64,000 bases of DNA from CAWEBF01 sp963807235 (GCA_963807235.1 CAWEBF010000016.1:62001-126000), one strand, 5' to 3'. Positions 35,461 through 46,138 are shown, counted from the first letter of the stretch. Notes: generated from the letters alone by a model not told the origin. Translations and numbers: made by a program.

Positions 35461-37489
35461 ATGATTTCGTGGCTCCGATTGCTCGCACTGCTCGGGCTGA
35501 TTGCCGCCGCGCACGGACTCGGCGCCCAGGGGCGCCAGGCCCCGGCGGGCGAGTGGCACTACATCGGAGGCGACGCCAGCCATACGCGCTACTCGCCACT
35601 CGATCAGATTGACGCCTCGAACTTCGAGAAGCTCGAGGTGGCCTGGACGTGGCGCGGCGACAACTTCGGCCCTGACGGTGGACACCATCTTCCGGTCCAC
35701 GCCGCTCTACGTCGACGGGCTGCTCTACACGGTGGCCGGCGCCCGGCGCACGGTGGCGGCCATCGACCCCGCGAGCGGAGAAACGGTCTGGACGTATCGC
35801 GAGCCGCGCACCACGCGCTGGGACCGCGGCATGCGCAACAACTACGGCAAGGGCGTCGCGTACGCCGAGGTGAACGGCCGCAAGGTCATCTTCTACACCT
35901 CGCCGGCGTTCTTCCTCCACGCCCTCGACGCCAAGTCCGGCGAGCATCTCGAGAAGTGGGGCAGACCCGTGCCGATTCCCGGCTTCCCCAGGAGCGGCGT
36001 GGTGGACATGCTGCCGGATCTGGTGAAGGACTGGGAGCCGTGGCTCACCTCGGGCTACAAGTACGACCCGAACCACGGCATCCCGCGGGATCTGGGCAAC
36101 CTCTCGACGTCGTCTCCGCCCATCGTCGTCAACGGCGTCGTGGTCGTCGGCAACGTGCACGAGCAGGGCTACTACCAGACACGGATCGAAAACATTCCCG
36201 GCGACATCCTCGCCTACGACGCCGGCAGCGGCCGTCCGCTCTGGAAGTTCCACGTCATCCCGCGCCCGGGGGAGTTCGGCCACGACAGCTGGAAGAACGA
36301 CGCGTGGAGGCGCACCGGCGACGTGTCCTCGTGGGCGCCGATGTCGGCCGATCCCGCGCGCGGTCTGGTGTATGTGCCGACCAACCCGCCGACCATCGAC
36401 TTCTTCGGCGGGTTCCGCCCGGGGGACAACCTGTTCGGCACCAGCCTGCTGGCGCTCGACGTCAAGACGGGCAAGCGCGTGTGGCACTTCCAGACCGTCC
36501 ACCACGACATCTGGAACTTCGACAACCCCACCGCGCCCGTGCTGATGGACGTATCGATCGGCGGGCGCCAGACGCCAATCGTGGTGCAGACCACCAAACA
36601 AGGGTTCGCCTACACGTTCAATCGCGAGACCGGGACGCCGATCTGGCCGATTGAAGAGCGGCCCGTCGCCGCCTCCGATCTGCCTGGCGAATCGTTGTCG
36701 CCGACGCAGCCGTTTCCCACGCGGCCGAAGCCGCTCGAGATCCAGGAACTGACCGAAGACAATCTCATCGACTTCACACCCGAGCTGCGCCGGCAGGCGA
36801 TCGAGATCATCAGGAACTACAAGACCGGGCCGCTCTTCAACCCGCCGATTCAGGTCGGCCATCCCTCCGGGAAGCGGTCGTTCGTCAGCTGCCCGTCCGG
36901 TTCGACCAATATCTACGGACCGACCGTGGCCGATCCGGAGAACGGCATCCTGTTCGTGACCACCGAACGATCGTGCCGCGCGGAGAACATGGTGCCCGGC
37001 AGCCAGATGGACGAGCCCGAGGATCCGAAGACCACCGGCAAGACGCTGTCGCAGTGGGTGGTCGCCAACCGAGGCGACCTGCGCGGGCCGGAAGGCTTGC
37101 CGATCTGGAAGCCGCCGTACAGCCGCATCATCGCCATCGACATGAAGACGGGGGACTTCCTGTGGGAGATGCCGAACGGCGACACGCCCGAGCGCATCAG
37201 GAACCATCCGGCACTGAAGGGCTTGGCGATTCCCAGCACCGGCGAGCAGAGCCACGCGGTCATGCTCCCCACCAGGACGCTTCTGATTTCGTCCCCAGGG
37301 AGCACGCCGGTGCTGTACGCCATCGACAAGAAGACGGGCCGCCGGCTCGGTACCGTGAAGCTGCCTGCGCCCTCGCAGTACGGGCTGATGGGCTACATGC
37401 ACCAGGGGCGGCAGTACGTTGTGGCGCAGGTGGGCAGCGCGGCGCACCCGGGCTCGCTCGTGGCGCTGCGGTTGCCGCAACCGCGCTAA
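35461..37489 (+). CDS. PQQ-dependent dehydrogenase with Asn at the usual catalytic Asp, one frameshift
   Basis: Signal peptide (LALLGLIAAAHGLGAQG), GGDASHTRYSPLDQIDASNF, then after a +1 correction near 35672 TIFRSTPLYVDGLLYTVAG and the rest of the propeller (AFFLHALDAKSGEHLEKWG, KTGKRVWHF, IDMKTGDFLWEMPNGDTPE). About 676 residues corrected. The active-site segment reads HHDIWNFDNPTAP, i.e. Asn where the neighbours at 12115 and 62511 have Asp (WDYD, WDWD). This may abolish or alter PQQ/metal chemistry, or mark a distinct subfamily. Converges on the DUF885 gene with a 4-bp overlap. Confidence 0.82.
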
Positions 37490-38887
37490 CGGCTCGGGCG
37501 CGCCTTCAGGAACTCTTCCACCTGTAATTCGACGAGGTCGAGCGGCAGGTCGCCGCCCTCGAGCACGGTCCTGTCGAATTCCCGCTCGTCGAATCGTGTT
37601 CCGAGCCGCGCCTCGGCTGTTCGCCGGAGTGCGGCGAACGTCTGCGCGCCGGCAAACACCGCCAAGGGCGCGTCCCGGCGTGGCGGCCACGAGATCCACG
37701 ACTCGGCCGGCGTCGGTTGCTCCAAGGTGAGCGACCGCAAACGCGTGTGCTTGTTCAGAGGGCCAGCCGCGCGCATGGATCCCGCTGTCGAGAGCCGCTC
37801 TCACGGCTGCGTCGCGCGTCAGCCTCGCCGCGTACGCCTGCCATCCCTCCGTGAAGGCCGGCAATTGAAGGTGACGGCGGAATTCGGGAACCGTGGTTGA
37901 GACAGCGTCGCGTCCGGCGGCACGGGCCGGGGCCGCGGGCTGCTCCGGGCGCGCGATCTCCGCCATCGCCTGCTCGTGCAAGGCATCCACGGAGGCCGAG
38001 GGCGCGCCGTAGAAAGCCAGGAGGTTGGCGTAGTGGTCCGGGCCGGCGGGAAGCCCCCCGATGCCCAGACTCTCCCGGGATCTCGGCCGATACCTGTCGC
38101 CAAGGAACCGCCCGAGCTGTTCCCATGCCGGGGCGAACTGCTCGATGTACGCCGTGCGCGCCGCTTGCTCGAGCCGCGCGCGTTCGGCCGGGGGAACCGA
38201 CGCCGGGAAGTTTCTGAACGCCGCGAGAAGCGGTGACCGCTCAGCAGCGATCCCGCGTTGCGTCTCGATCTCGGCCACGACGCGGTTCACGACGCTCGCG
38301 GGCTGCGCGACGCCGCTGGCCAGCTGCTCATCCCACAGCTCGATGTGTTGCTGGACGTAGGCCGGAAGCGCGCGAAGCCTTGCGATCTGGTGCTCGTAGT
38401 CGGCCACCGATCCGGCCGGCATCGCGCCGACGACACGGAGCACCTCCTGGTGCGCGCCGCCGCCGCCGGGCGACAAACGCGCCAGCAGCCGGAGACTCTC
38501 GGTGGCCAGCTCCGAGGCGAGCCGCTGCTGAACCAGGGTGACGCTCAGGCGTTCGCGGTTCGTGAGGTTGCCAAGCCCGGCATACTGGAAGTTCCGCAGG
38601 AACTCCTGGCGGCGCTCCCGCGCCGCGGCGCGTCCCGCCTTCGACCAGTCGCGCCACCGATCGTCGAAGGAATGCACGCCGATCCGCGTCGCGTCTTCGG
38701 GCTCATCCGCGAGATGCCACCGCCAGTAGTCGGCGAACAGCTGCCGAAGTGCCATCGACGACACGCCGGTCGCTCGCGCCGGAAAGGTCGGTTCCTGGGC
38801 CGTGAGCGCCTGCGGCGCCGTCCCGGCCGCCGCGGCCGCGATGGCCAGGCCCAGCCCGAGGCGTACGCGGCGCCAGCTCCGTCGCAT
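37486..38887 (-). CDS. DUF885 family protein lacking the HExxPGH segment, one frameshift
   Basis: Signal peptide (LGLAIAAAAAGTAPQALTAQ), DUF885 N-terminal part (LRQLFADYWRWHLADEPEDATRIG, QRGIAAERSPLLAAFRNFPAS, GPDHYANLLAFYGA) and C-terminal part (FTEGWQAYAARL, DSGIHARGWPSEQAHAF, LGTRFDEREFDRTVLEGG LPLDLVE-type end). Between EQAMAEIARPEQ and VPEFRRHLQLPAFTEGW the roughly 100-150 residues that normally carry the zinc-peptidase-like HEAVPGHH motif are absent without any frame break. A +1 correction near 37668 joins the last part. About 466 residues versus the usual 550-600. Probably inactive as a peptidase, or an assembly deletion. Start at ATG 38887. Confidence 0.75.
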
Positions 38888-38963
38888 GGATGTCACTCGC
38901 GGCCCATTCTATGGAAAAACGGTGCTAGGCTGTCTCGACGTCCTCACCAGGAGCGCCTCACTC

Positions 38964-39455
38964 ATGCCTTACACCTTGACCGTCAATGGCCGCAGTGTTT
39001 CCGTCGACGCCGCCGCGGACATGCCGCTGCTCTGGGCGCTGCGCGACGTGCTGAATCTCAAGGGCACCAAGTTCGGGTGCGGCATCGGCCAGTGCGGCGC
39101 CTGCACCGTACACCTGAACGGCCGCGCCGCGCGTGCCTGCCAGACGCCGGTCTCGGCCGCCGCAGGCGGCCGGGTGACCACGATCGAGGGCTTGTCGCCC
39201 GACGGCACGCACCCGTTGCAGGTGGCATGGCAGCAGCTCGACGTGCCGCAGTGCGGCTATTGCCAGGCCGGCCAGATCATGTCCGCGGCGGCACTCCTGG
39301 CACAGACACCGCGCCCCACCGACGCCGATATCGACCGGGCGATGAACGGCAATCTCTGTCGCTGCGGTACGTATCTCAGGATTCGACAAGCGATTCAGCA
39401 GGCCGCGGCCGGCCCGCGCCCGACGCAGACGGCGCGTGCCGCCGCAGGTGAATAG
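38964..39455 (+). CDS. Molybdenum hydroxylase small subunit, (2Fe-2S)-binding
   Basis: 163 residues with two [2Fe-2S] sites: plant-ferredoxin type FGCGIGQCGACTVHLNG with a further Cys at ARACQTP, and the C-terminal QCGYCQAGQIM plus GNLCRCGTYLRI. This is the small subunit of xanthine-oxidase-family hydroxylases, close to isoquinoline 1-oxidoreductase alpha (IorA) or periplasmic aldehyde oxidase. Forms a heterodimer with the next gene product, 10 bp downstream. No signal peptide; exported with the Tat-bearing large subunit if periplasmic. Confidence 0.92.
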   Translation: MPYTLTVNGRSVSVDAAADMPLLWALRDVLNLKGTKFGCGIGQCGACTVHLNGRAARACQTPVSAAAGGRVTTIEGLSPDGTHPLQVAWQQLDVPQCGYCQAGQIMSAAALLAQTPRPTDADIDRAMNGNLCRCGTYLRIRQAIQQAAAGPRPTQTARAAAGE

Positions 39456-39465
39456 GAGCAGCGCC

Positions 39466-41715
39466 ATGGCTACTGAGATCACGAGACGCGGCTTCCTGAA
39501 GGTATCGGTCCTCGCGGGCGGCGGCGCGGTCCTGGCCCTGCACCTGGAGCCGGCCGAGCTGTTCGCACAGGACCTGTTCGGAGGCGGGGGATTCGTCACC
39601 ACCGCCTTCATCCGGATCAACCCGGACGGCACCGTCACGATCATGGCCAAGAACCCGGAGACGGGTCAGGGCGTGAAGACGATGCTGCCGATGCTCATCG
39701 CCGAGGAGCTCGATGTCGACTGGAAGGACGTCCGCATCGAACAGGCCGACGCCGACCAGTCGAAGTACGGCCTGCAGCTGGCCGGCGGCAGCTTCTCGAC
39801 GCCGATGAACTGGCGTCCGCTCCGGCAGGTGGGCGCCGCCGGACGCGCCATGCTGATCACGGCGGCGGCGCGCACGTGGAACGTGCCTGAAGGGGAGTGC
39901 ACCGCGGCCGCGAGCCGTGTGACGCATCGCGGTTCCAACCGCACGCTGACCTACGCGCAGCTGGCGCCGGCGATGGCGAAGGTGACCCCGCCGGATCTGG
40001 AGAGCGTGCGCCTGAAGGATCCGAAGACATTCACGATCATCGGCCAGTCGAAGATGGGAGCCGACGTCCCGGCCATCGTGACCGGCAAGCCCGTCTTCAG
40101 CATCGACTTCACGCTGCCGGGCATGCTGTACGCCACGATCGAGAAGTGCCCGGTGTTCGGCGGCAAGGTGGTGTCCGCCAACGTCGAGGAGATCCGCAAG
40201 CTGCCCGGCGTCCGGCATGTGCTCATCGTGCCGGGCATTGCACCACCGCCCGGCCCGCTCGGCGGCACCGCACTGGAGGGGCTGGTCCCCGGCGTGGCCA
40301 TCGTGGCCGACAGCTGGTGGCAGGCGCGCACCGCGCGGCGCAGCCTGAAAGTGGTGTGGGACGAAGGGCCCACGGCCACGCAGAGCAGCGCCGGGTTCCA
40401 GGCCAACGCCGATTCGCTGGCCAAGCAGACGCCGCAGCAGCTCTTGCGCAAGGACGGCGACACCGATGCGGCCTTCGCGCGCGGCGGCAAAGTGGTGGAG
40501 GCGTCCTACTCGTACCCGTTCCTCTCCCACGCCCCGCTCGAACCGGAGAACTGCGCGGCGCATTTCCAGAACGGGAAACTGGAGATCTGGGCCCCCTCGC
40601 AGACGCCCGGCTTTGCGTTCCCAATGCTGGCGCAGGCGCTCGGAGTGCGGCCGGCCGACATCACGATGCACATCATGCGCGCCGGCGGCGGGTTCGGCCG
40701 CCGCCTGACGAACGACTACACGGTGGAAGCCGCGTGGATCGCCAAGGAAACCGGCGTGCCGGTGAAGCTGCTGTGGACGCGCGAAGACGACATGGCCCAC
40801 GACTTCTATCGCCCGGCCGGCTACCACTACTTGAAGGGCGCGGTGGACGCCGACGGCGGCCTCGCCGCCTGGCAGAACCACTTCGTCAGCTTCGGCGAAA
40901 AGGGGCAGTTCGCGAACTCGGCCAACATCTCGCCCAACGAGTTTCCGGCTGCCTTCGTCCCCAACTACGCGCTGCACACATCGATGATGCCGATCGGCGT
41001 CCCGCTTGGCGCGCTTCGCGCGCCCGGCAGCAACGCCATCTCGTTCGTGGTGCAGTCCTTCATCGACGAGCTGGCGTCGGCCGCCGGCAAGGACCCCGTG
41101 CAGTTCCGGATGCAGCTGCTCGACCGGACGCCGCTACCGCCCGCGAAGGATCCCTTTCCGATTCCGATTCCGCCGTTCGGGGCCGCGCGCATGAAGGCGG
41201 TGCTGCAGCTCGTGGCCGAGAAGGCGGAGTGGGGCAAGAGAAGGCTCCCGAACGGCACGGGCCGCGGCGTGGCATTCCACTACAGCCACATGGGCTATTT
41301 CGCGGAGATCGCGGAAGTGACCGTGGACGGCAACAACCGCGTGAAGGTGAACAAGGTGTGGGTGGCCGGCGACGTGGGCAGCCACATCATCAATCCGTCC
41401 GCGGCCGAGAACCTGGTGCACGGCGCCGTGATCGACGGGCTCAGCCAGCTGATGTCCTACGAGATCACGATCGAGAAGGGCAGAGCGGTCCAGACGAACT
41501 TCCACCAGTTCCAGCCGGTGCGAATGAGCCAGGCGCCGCCGCAGATCGAGGTGCACTGGCTGCGGAGCGACAATCCGCCGACCGGGCTCGGCGAGCCGGC
41601 GCTGCCGCCGATTCTGCCGGCGGTGGCCAACGCCATCTTCGCCGCCACCGGCCGCCGGCTGCGATCGCTGCCGCTCGCGAAGCAAGGGCTCCGCTGGGCC
41701 GTAGAAGTCCCGTGA
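39466..41715 (+). CDS. Molybdopterin-binding large subunit, IorB/aldehyde oxidase type
   Basis: 749 residues. Twin-arginine leader (TRRGFLKVSVLAGGGAV), then xanthine-oxidase-family blocks NPDGTVTIMAKNPETGQGVKTM, HAPLEPENCAAHF, GGGFGRRLTNDYTVEA, LRAPGSNAISFVVQSF and GLGEPALPPILPAVANAI with the conserved GEP-Glu expected as the active-site base. It hydroxylates N-heterocyclic aromatics or oxidises aldehydes (isoquinoline 1-oxidoreductase beta-like) using water as oxygen donor. A periplasmic location fits the many quinoproteins nearby. ATG 39466 follows AGGAGC. Confidence 0.92.
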   Translation: MATEITRRGFLKVSVLAGGGAVLALHLEPAELFAQDLFGGGGFVTTAFIRINPDGTVTIMAKNPETGQGVKTMLPMLIAEELDVDWKDVRIEQADADQSKYGLQLAGGSFSTPMNWRPLRQVGAAGRAMLITAAARTWNVPEGECTAAASRVTHRGSNRTLTYAQLAPAMAKVTPPDLESVRLKDPKTFTIIGQSKMGADVPAIVTGKPVFSIDFTLPGMLYATIEKCPVFGGKVVSANVEEIRKLPGVRHVLIVPGIAPPPGPLGGTALEGLVPGVAIVADSWWQARTARRSLKVVWDEGPTATQSSAGFQANADSLAKQTPQQLLRKDGDTDAAFARGGKVVEASYSYPFLSHAPLEPENCAAHFQNGKLEIWAPSQTPGFAFPMLAQALGVRPADITMHIMRAGGGFGRRLTNDYTVEAAWIAKETGVPVKLLWTREDDMAHDFYRPAGYHYLKGAVDADGGLAAWQNHFVSFGEKGQFANSANISPNEFPAAFVPNYALHTSMMPIGVPLGALRAPGSNAISFVVQSFIDELASAAGKDPVQFRMQLLDRTPLPPAKDPFPIPIPPFGAARMKAVLQLVAEKAEWGKRRLPNGTGRGVAFHYSHMGYFAEIAEVTVDGNNRVKVNKVWVAGDVGSHIINPSAAENLVHGAVIDGLSQLMSYEITIEKGRAVQTNFHQFQPVRMSQAPPQIEVHWLRSDNPPTGLGEPALPPILPAVANAIFAATGRRLRSLPLAKQGLRWAVEVP

Positions 41716-41725
41716 ACCGCGGGCG

Positions 41726-43234
41726 CTAAGGCGCCGTGCAGGCCCAGTTCGACGCGTCCTTCATGTTGCCGGTGCCCTTGTACTTCGCGAACTGCGGGTA
41801 GGGGCACAGCGGACGCGACAGCCCTGACTGCGGATTGAAGCCGGTGATCTGCGCGGGCGCAACGCCCTTTTCGCGCCACGCCTCCATGGTGCCGATGGTG
41901 TCGAAGGTGTGCGGGCCGTCGCCCCCGCGGCAGTGACCCATGCCGGGCACCATGAAGAGCCGCGCCCAGTCGTCCTGGTTCTTGCCCATCTTCGCTTTCA
42001 GGTTGTCGTAGTAAAGCACCGTGTTCTCGGGCGTAATGCCCGTGTCGCCCCAGCCGGCGTAGAGCAGCAGCTTCCCGCCGCGCGCCTTGAACTTCGACAG
42101 GTCCGGATCCACGGCGTCCACGAAGCCGACCTTGCTGTTGATGAGCGGCATGTCGCGATCGAGGTCGAACGTCTTCCAGTCGTAATCCGCGTTCTGGAAC
42201 CCCCAGATCCGCACGGTGTCGAAGCCACCGCCGGGCGGCGACCCGGCCGCGGGACCCTGGAGCGCCGGCAGCGGGTTGCCGAGCGCCTGGCCGGAGAAGA
42301 TCAGCTCGCCCTTGCTGTTCTTGACGCCGCCGTAGAACTGCTCGACCGTCTTGAGCTGCGCTGCTGTGAGGCACGAGTCCGCGTCGGCGCCCTTGCAGGC
42401 GAGCGTCGAGAAGTCGAACGAGCAGGCGCGCGGGTTGTTGAGGAAGCCTTCCTTCAGCGTGTCGCACTTGTCGAGCACGGCCTTGCTGACCATCTCCGCT
42501 TTCGCCGCGGGAATCCTGCCCTCGGGGTGCAGCGCCAGCTGGATGTTCCGGTAGACGCCCGCCGTGTGCATCTGGATGTGGCGGTTGGCGAGCGCGCCCG
42601 CGATGATGCCGTCGAAGTCCTCGGGATAGCGCTGCGCGGCCATCGCGGCCTGCCGGCCGCCCGTCGAACAGCCCTTGTAGTAGGAGAACTGCGGCGCGCT
42701 GCCGTAGTAGCGGTCGATCAGCTTCTTCGACGTGGCCGTCATCTCGTGCATCGCCCGGTAGGCGAAGTCCACGATCTTTTCCGGGTGGCCGAGCGCGAAC
42801 ATGCCGTTCGGACCATCGGCGGCCGAGTGTCCCGTGTCGTTGCCGGCCGTCGCGTAGCCGAGGCGCAGCGCGGTCTGCATCTCGCCGAAGCCCTGGATCG
42901 AGCCGCCGAAGCCGCCGTTGCCGACCGCCATGAACTTGCCGTTCCAGTTCGCCGCCGGCATCCACAGTTCGGCGTTGATGTTGGAGTCGGCCGTCGGCTT
43001 CAGCACGAGCCGCACACGGCAGTGAGCCGGCAGAGGGGGCGGTTGAGCCGGACCGCCGGGCCCGCCTCGGCCCGAGGCAGCGGGCACCGGAGGCGGCGTC
43101 GCCCCAGGCGCGACAAACGGCCCCGCGGGCGCGCTCGCGGCCTTGATGCCGACCTGCGGCGTGGAGAGCGCGTCGAGCATCTCGCACGGCGTTGCGGCGG
43201 CGGCCAGGACGACAAGGCTGAGGCTGGCAAGCAT
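41726..43234 (-). CDS. Tannase/feruloyl-esterase family alpha/beta hydrolase
   Basis: 502 residues from ATG 43234 (GGGAGAA upstream); signal peptide (LASLSLVVLAAAATPC). The nucleophile elbow YYKGCSTGGRQAAMAAQRYP contains the catalytic Ser, with GIIAGALANRHIQ, LLLYAGWGDTGITPENTVLYYD (Asp) and VPGMGHCRGGDGPHTFD (His) completing the triad. CACKG-like Cys pairs suggest disulfides. The family hydrolyses gallate or hydroxycinnamate esters of plant polyphenols. Secreted; sits between the molybdenum hydroxylase and kinase genes. The substrate is inferred from the family only. Confidence 0.9.
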   Translation of the reverse strand: MLASLSLVVLAAAATPCEMLDALSTPQVGIKAASAPAGPFVAPGATPPPVPAASGRGGPGGPAQPPPLPAHCRVRLVLKPTADSNINAELWMPAANWNGKFMAVGNGGFGGSIQGFGEMQTALRLGYATAGNDTGHSAADGPNGMFALGHPEKIVDFAYRAMHEMTATSKKLIDRYYGSAPQFSYYKGCSTGGRQAAMAAQRYPEDFDGIIAGALANRHIQMHTAGVYRNIQLALHPEGRIPAAKAEMVSKAVLDKCDTLKEGFLNNPRACSFDFSTLACKGADADSCLTAAQLKTVEQFYGGVKNSKGELIFSGQALGNPLPALQGPAAGSPPGGGFDTVRIWGFQNADYDWKTFDLDRDMPLINSKVGFVDAVDPDLSKFKARGGKLLLYAGWGDTGITPENTVLYYDNLKAKMGKNQDDWARLFMVPGMGHCRGGDGPHTFDTIGTMEAWREKGVAPAQITGFNPQSGLSRPLCPYPQFAKYKGTGNMKDASNWACTAP

Positions 43235-43277
43235 GTTCTTCTCCCGGCAGGGTGACAAGATGCCCTGCCCGACGAAA

Positions 43278-43309
43278 GTCTACGGTCTACAGTCTACGGT
43301 CCACGGTCC
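43278..43309 (+). repeat. Heptamer array GTCTACR, left arm flanking the kinase gene
   Basis: A 32-bp array of 7-nt units (GTCTACG, GTCTACA, GTCCACG). Its reverse complement matches 46099-46130 at 30 of 32 positions. The kinase gene lies entirely between the two arms, and each arm ends close to the neighbouring gene. No flanking target-site duplication is obvious. Confidence 0.9.
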
Positions 43310-43364
43310 TGTAACGGAAGTGAGGCGGGTCCCACCTGCCGAACCCAATTAGAATGCTCCCGCA

Positions 43365-46080
43365 ATGGCGTTCGTGCCCGGTACCCGCCTCGGCCCTTAT
43401 GAAATCGTCACGCAGGTTGGAGCCGGCGGCATGGGCGAGGTGTATCGAGCGCACGACACGAAGCTCAAGCGCGACGTGGCGCTGAAGATCCTCCCCGAAT
43501 CGTTTGCAACTGACCCGGATCGCCTCGCGCGATTTCAGCGGGAAGCCCAGGTTCTGGCGTCGTTGAACCATCCGAACATCGCGCACCTCCACGGTTTCGA
43601 GGAGAGTGGCGGCGTTCGCGCGTTAGTGATGGAACTGGTCGAAGGCGAGGATCTGTCGCAACGCATCGGGCGTGGCGCGATCCCCCTCGACGAGGCCGTG
43701 CCGATCGCGAAGCAGATTGCGGATGCGCTCGAGTCGGCGCACGAGCAGGGGATCATCCACAGGGATCTCAAGCCGGCAAACATCAAGGTCCGCGACGACG
43801 GGACTGTGAAGGTGCTGGACTTCGGCCTGGCAAAGGCACTGGCCCCCGTCTCCGCGACGACGCAGCCGGAGGTCACCGCCTCACCGACGATCACGAGCCC
43901 GGCCCTGATGACTGGGATGGGCGTCATTCTCGGCACCGCCGCGTATATGAGTCCGGAGCAGGCGAAGGGGCGCGCGGCGGACAAGAGGAGCGACGTGTGG
44001 GCGTTTGGCTGCGTGCTGTACGAGATGCTGACCGCCCGGCGCGCCTTCGACGGCGAGGACGTCGGCGACACCCTTGCAGCCGTCCTGCGGGCGGAACCCG
44101 ACTGGACGGCGCTGCCGGCCAACCTGCCTCCGGCCATCCGTACGTTGCTGAAGCGGTGCCTGCAGAAAGATCGGCGCGAGCGCATCGCCGATGTGGCGGC
44201 GGCGCTGTTCGTGCTCCGCGAGCCGGCCGTTGGCGTTGTCGTGGCGGCCAGTGACGCCTCGTCAGCTTCGTCAACACCTGCTGCCGCTGTGGCGTCGTGC
44301 GCTCGTGCCGGCTGCGGCGTTAGTCATTGGTAGCGCCGTCGCCGGCATCGGGCTTTGGCTCACGATGCGCCCGGAACCGCGGCGCGTGATGCGCACGACG
44401 ATCGCTACCTCCGGGCCGACCGCGTTAGCCCTGCAGCGCCTTGGTCGCTCCGTGGCCATCACACCCGACGGTTCACGCGTCGTCTATCGCGGCACCGAGC
44501 AGCTCCTGGTTCGTGCGCTGGACCAGTTCGAGCCGACGGTGCTGGATGGACTGGGCGCGCCAAGCGGTCCGTTCATCTCACCGGACGGACAGTGGATTGG
44601 CTACTTCGACGGCGTGACCACGATCAAGAAAGTGGCGACAACCGGTGGGCCGCCGGAAAAAGTATGGGCGTTAAAAGGGATACCGGCCGGTGCGACATGG
44701 GGACCTGACGGGACAATTATTTTCGGGACGAACGACCGGACGACGGGCCTGCAACGCCTGCCGGCGGCAGGAGGCGAGCCGACTGTGCTCACGAAGCCCA
44801 GCCGCGAGCGCGGGGAAGGCGGTCACTACTGGCCCGAGTTCCTGCCTGGAGGCAACGCGGTCCTCTTCACGATTGTTCCGTACGCCGACCGCATCGAGAA
44901 CGCGCAGATTGCGGTGCTGGACCTCCGCACCGGTTCGTCAAAGGTGCTCATTCGTGGCGGCAGCGACGCGCATTACATGTCGACCGGGCATCTGGTCTAC
45001 GCAGTGCCTGGGGCGTTACGCGCCGTGGCATTCGACCTGGGCCGACTGGAGGTGGTCGGGGCGCCAGCGCCGGTCCTGGAGGGCGTGGCCACCAACGGAT
45101 TCGGAGCCGCTGAGTTCGCGGTAGCCGCAAACGGCACGCTCGTCTACCTTCCGGGTGGGGCTGGTGGCAGTGGCCGACAGATAGTCGTGGCGGTGGATCG
45201 CCAGGGCCGCGCCTCACCGTTACCGGGTCTCCCACCCGACTGGTACCGCGACGTCCGAGTGTCACCCGACGGCACCCGGTTCGCGCTCGCCACTTCGCCG
45301 GGCGATGTCTGGATCTACGATGTCGCCCGCGCCTCGCTGAGCCGGCTGACGACCGACCCCGCACCGGGCACCAGCCCCCTCTGGACGCCCGACGGGCAGC
45401 GCATCATTTTCACGTCGCGACGAGCAGGCTATCCGGAGCTGTTCTGGCGGCCGGCGGACGGTACCGGCCGTGACGAGCGGATCCTCTCGCGTGCGAAAGA
45501 TCTCATTGATCTCCAGGCCACTGGCTGGGCTGCCGACGGCAAACAGCTGCTGTTTTGGGAGTCGCCGCAGAACCTCCGTGCCCGATCGCTCAGATCGCCA
45601 TCGGCCGGCCGTCCGAGGCGAGAGTGCTGGTAAAGAACGACGCCTGCAGCACCTTCGCGGCCGTTTCTCCAAGCGGACGCTGGTTGGCCTACGAGTCGAA
45701 CGTGTCCGGTCGATACGAGATTTACGTCGAACGGTATCCGGAGCTCGGACATCGACAACAAATCTCGACTGGCGGCGGCCGTCTCCCGCTCTGGTCGGCT
45801 GACGGGCGGCGAGCTGTTCTTCAGCAGCCTGGACAGTCGCCGGATGCTCGCAGTGCCCGTGCAGTCAGGGACGACGCTCGTCGCCGGGCGTCCGCAGGAG
45901 TTATTCCAGGGCGCAATACGTCCCCTTGTGCAGGGGGTTCACCCGTATGACATCACTCCTGATGGACGGTTTCTGATCGTTCGTAGTGCCGAGGCGAACG
46001 CCGGCATCGCCGAGGCGCCGAACCTGTTCGTGGTGCAAAACTGGTTCGAGGAGCTGAAGCGCCTCGTGCCCCTGAACTGA
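43365..46080 (+). CDS. Ser/Thr protein kinase with transmembrane helix and C-terminal beta-propeller, frameshifted
   Basis: Kinase domain about residues 12-285: GAGGMGEVYRAHD (19-31), VALKIL with Lys41, IIHRDLKPANIKV, VLDFGLAKAL and TAAYMSPEQAKGRAADKRSDVWAFGC are all intact. A +1 correction near 44245 leads into a membrane helix (ALVPAAALVIGSAVAGIGLWL) and a TolB/WD40-like propeller (RSVAITPDGSRVVYRG, GPFISPDGQWIGYF, DVRVSPDGTRFALA, RIIFTSRRAGYPELFWRP), with further corrections near 45572 (-1) and 45812 (+1) before the end at FEELKRLVPLN. About 905 residues. Predicted cytoplasmic kinase with extracytoplasmic sensor propeller, a type highly multiplied in Acidobacteriota. Flanked by near-perfect inverted heptamer arrays. 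Confidence 0.88.
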
Positions 46081-46098
46081 GGGCGTTCCGCACAGCGA

Positions 46099-46130
46099 GG
46101 ACTGTGGACCGTAGACTGTAGACCGTAGCC
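46099..46130 (-). repeat. Heptamer array, right arm flanking the kinase gene
   Basis: 32 bp, reverse complement of 43278-43309 with two mismatches. It starts 18 bp after the kinase stop codon and ends 8 bp before the stop of the minus-strand propeller gene, so it occupies almost the whole gap. Confidence 0.9.
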
Positions 46131-46138
46131 CATTCTCT

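Noticed and set aside
35402..38896. A 1164-codon open frame on the minus strand
   Set aside because: Only its first part (38887 to about 37670) is real DUF885; the rest is antisense to the PQQ dehydrogenase, whose plus-strand motifs are clear.
5082..46080. Programmed +1 frameshifting as the cause of the broken genes
   Set aside because: The sites share no slippery heptanucleotide, stop codon or downstream structure that I can see; insertion errors are simpler. Kept only as an alternative in the findings.
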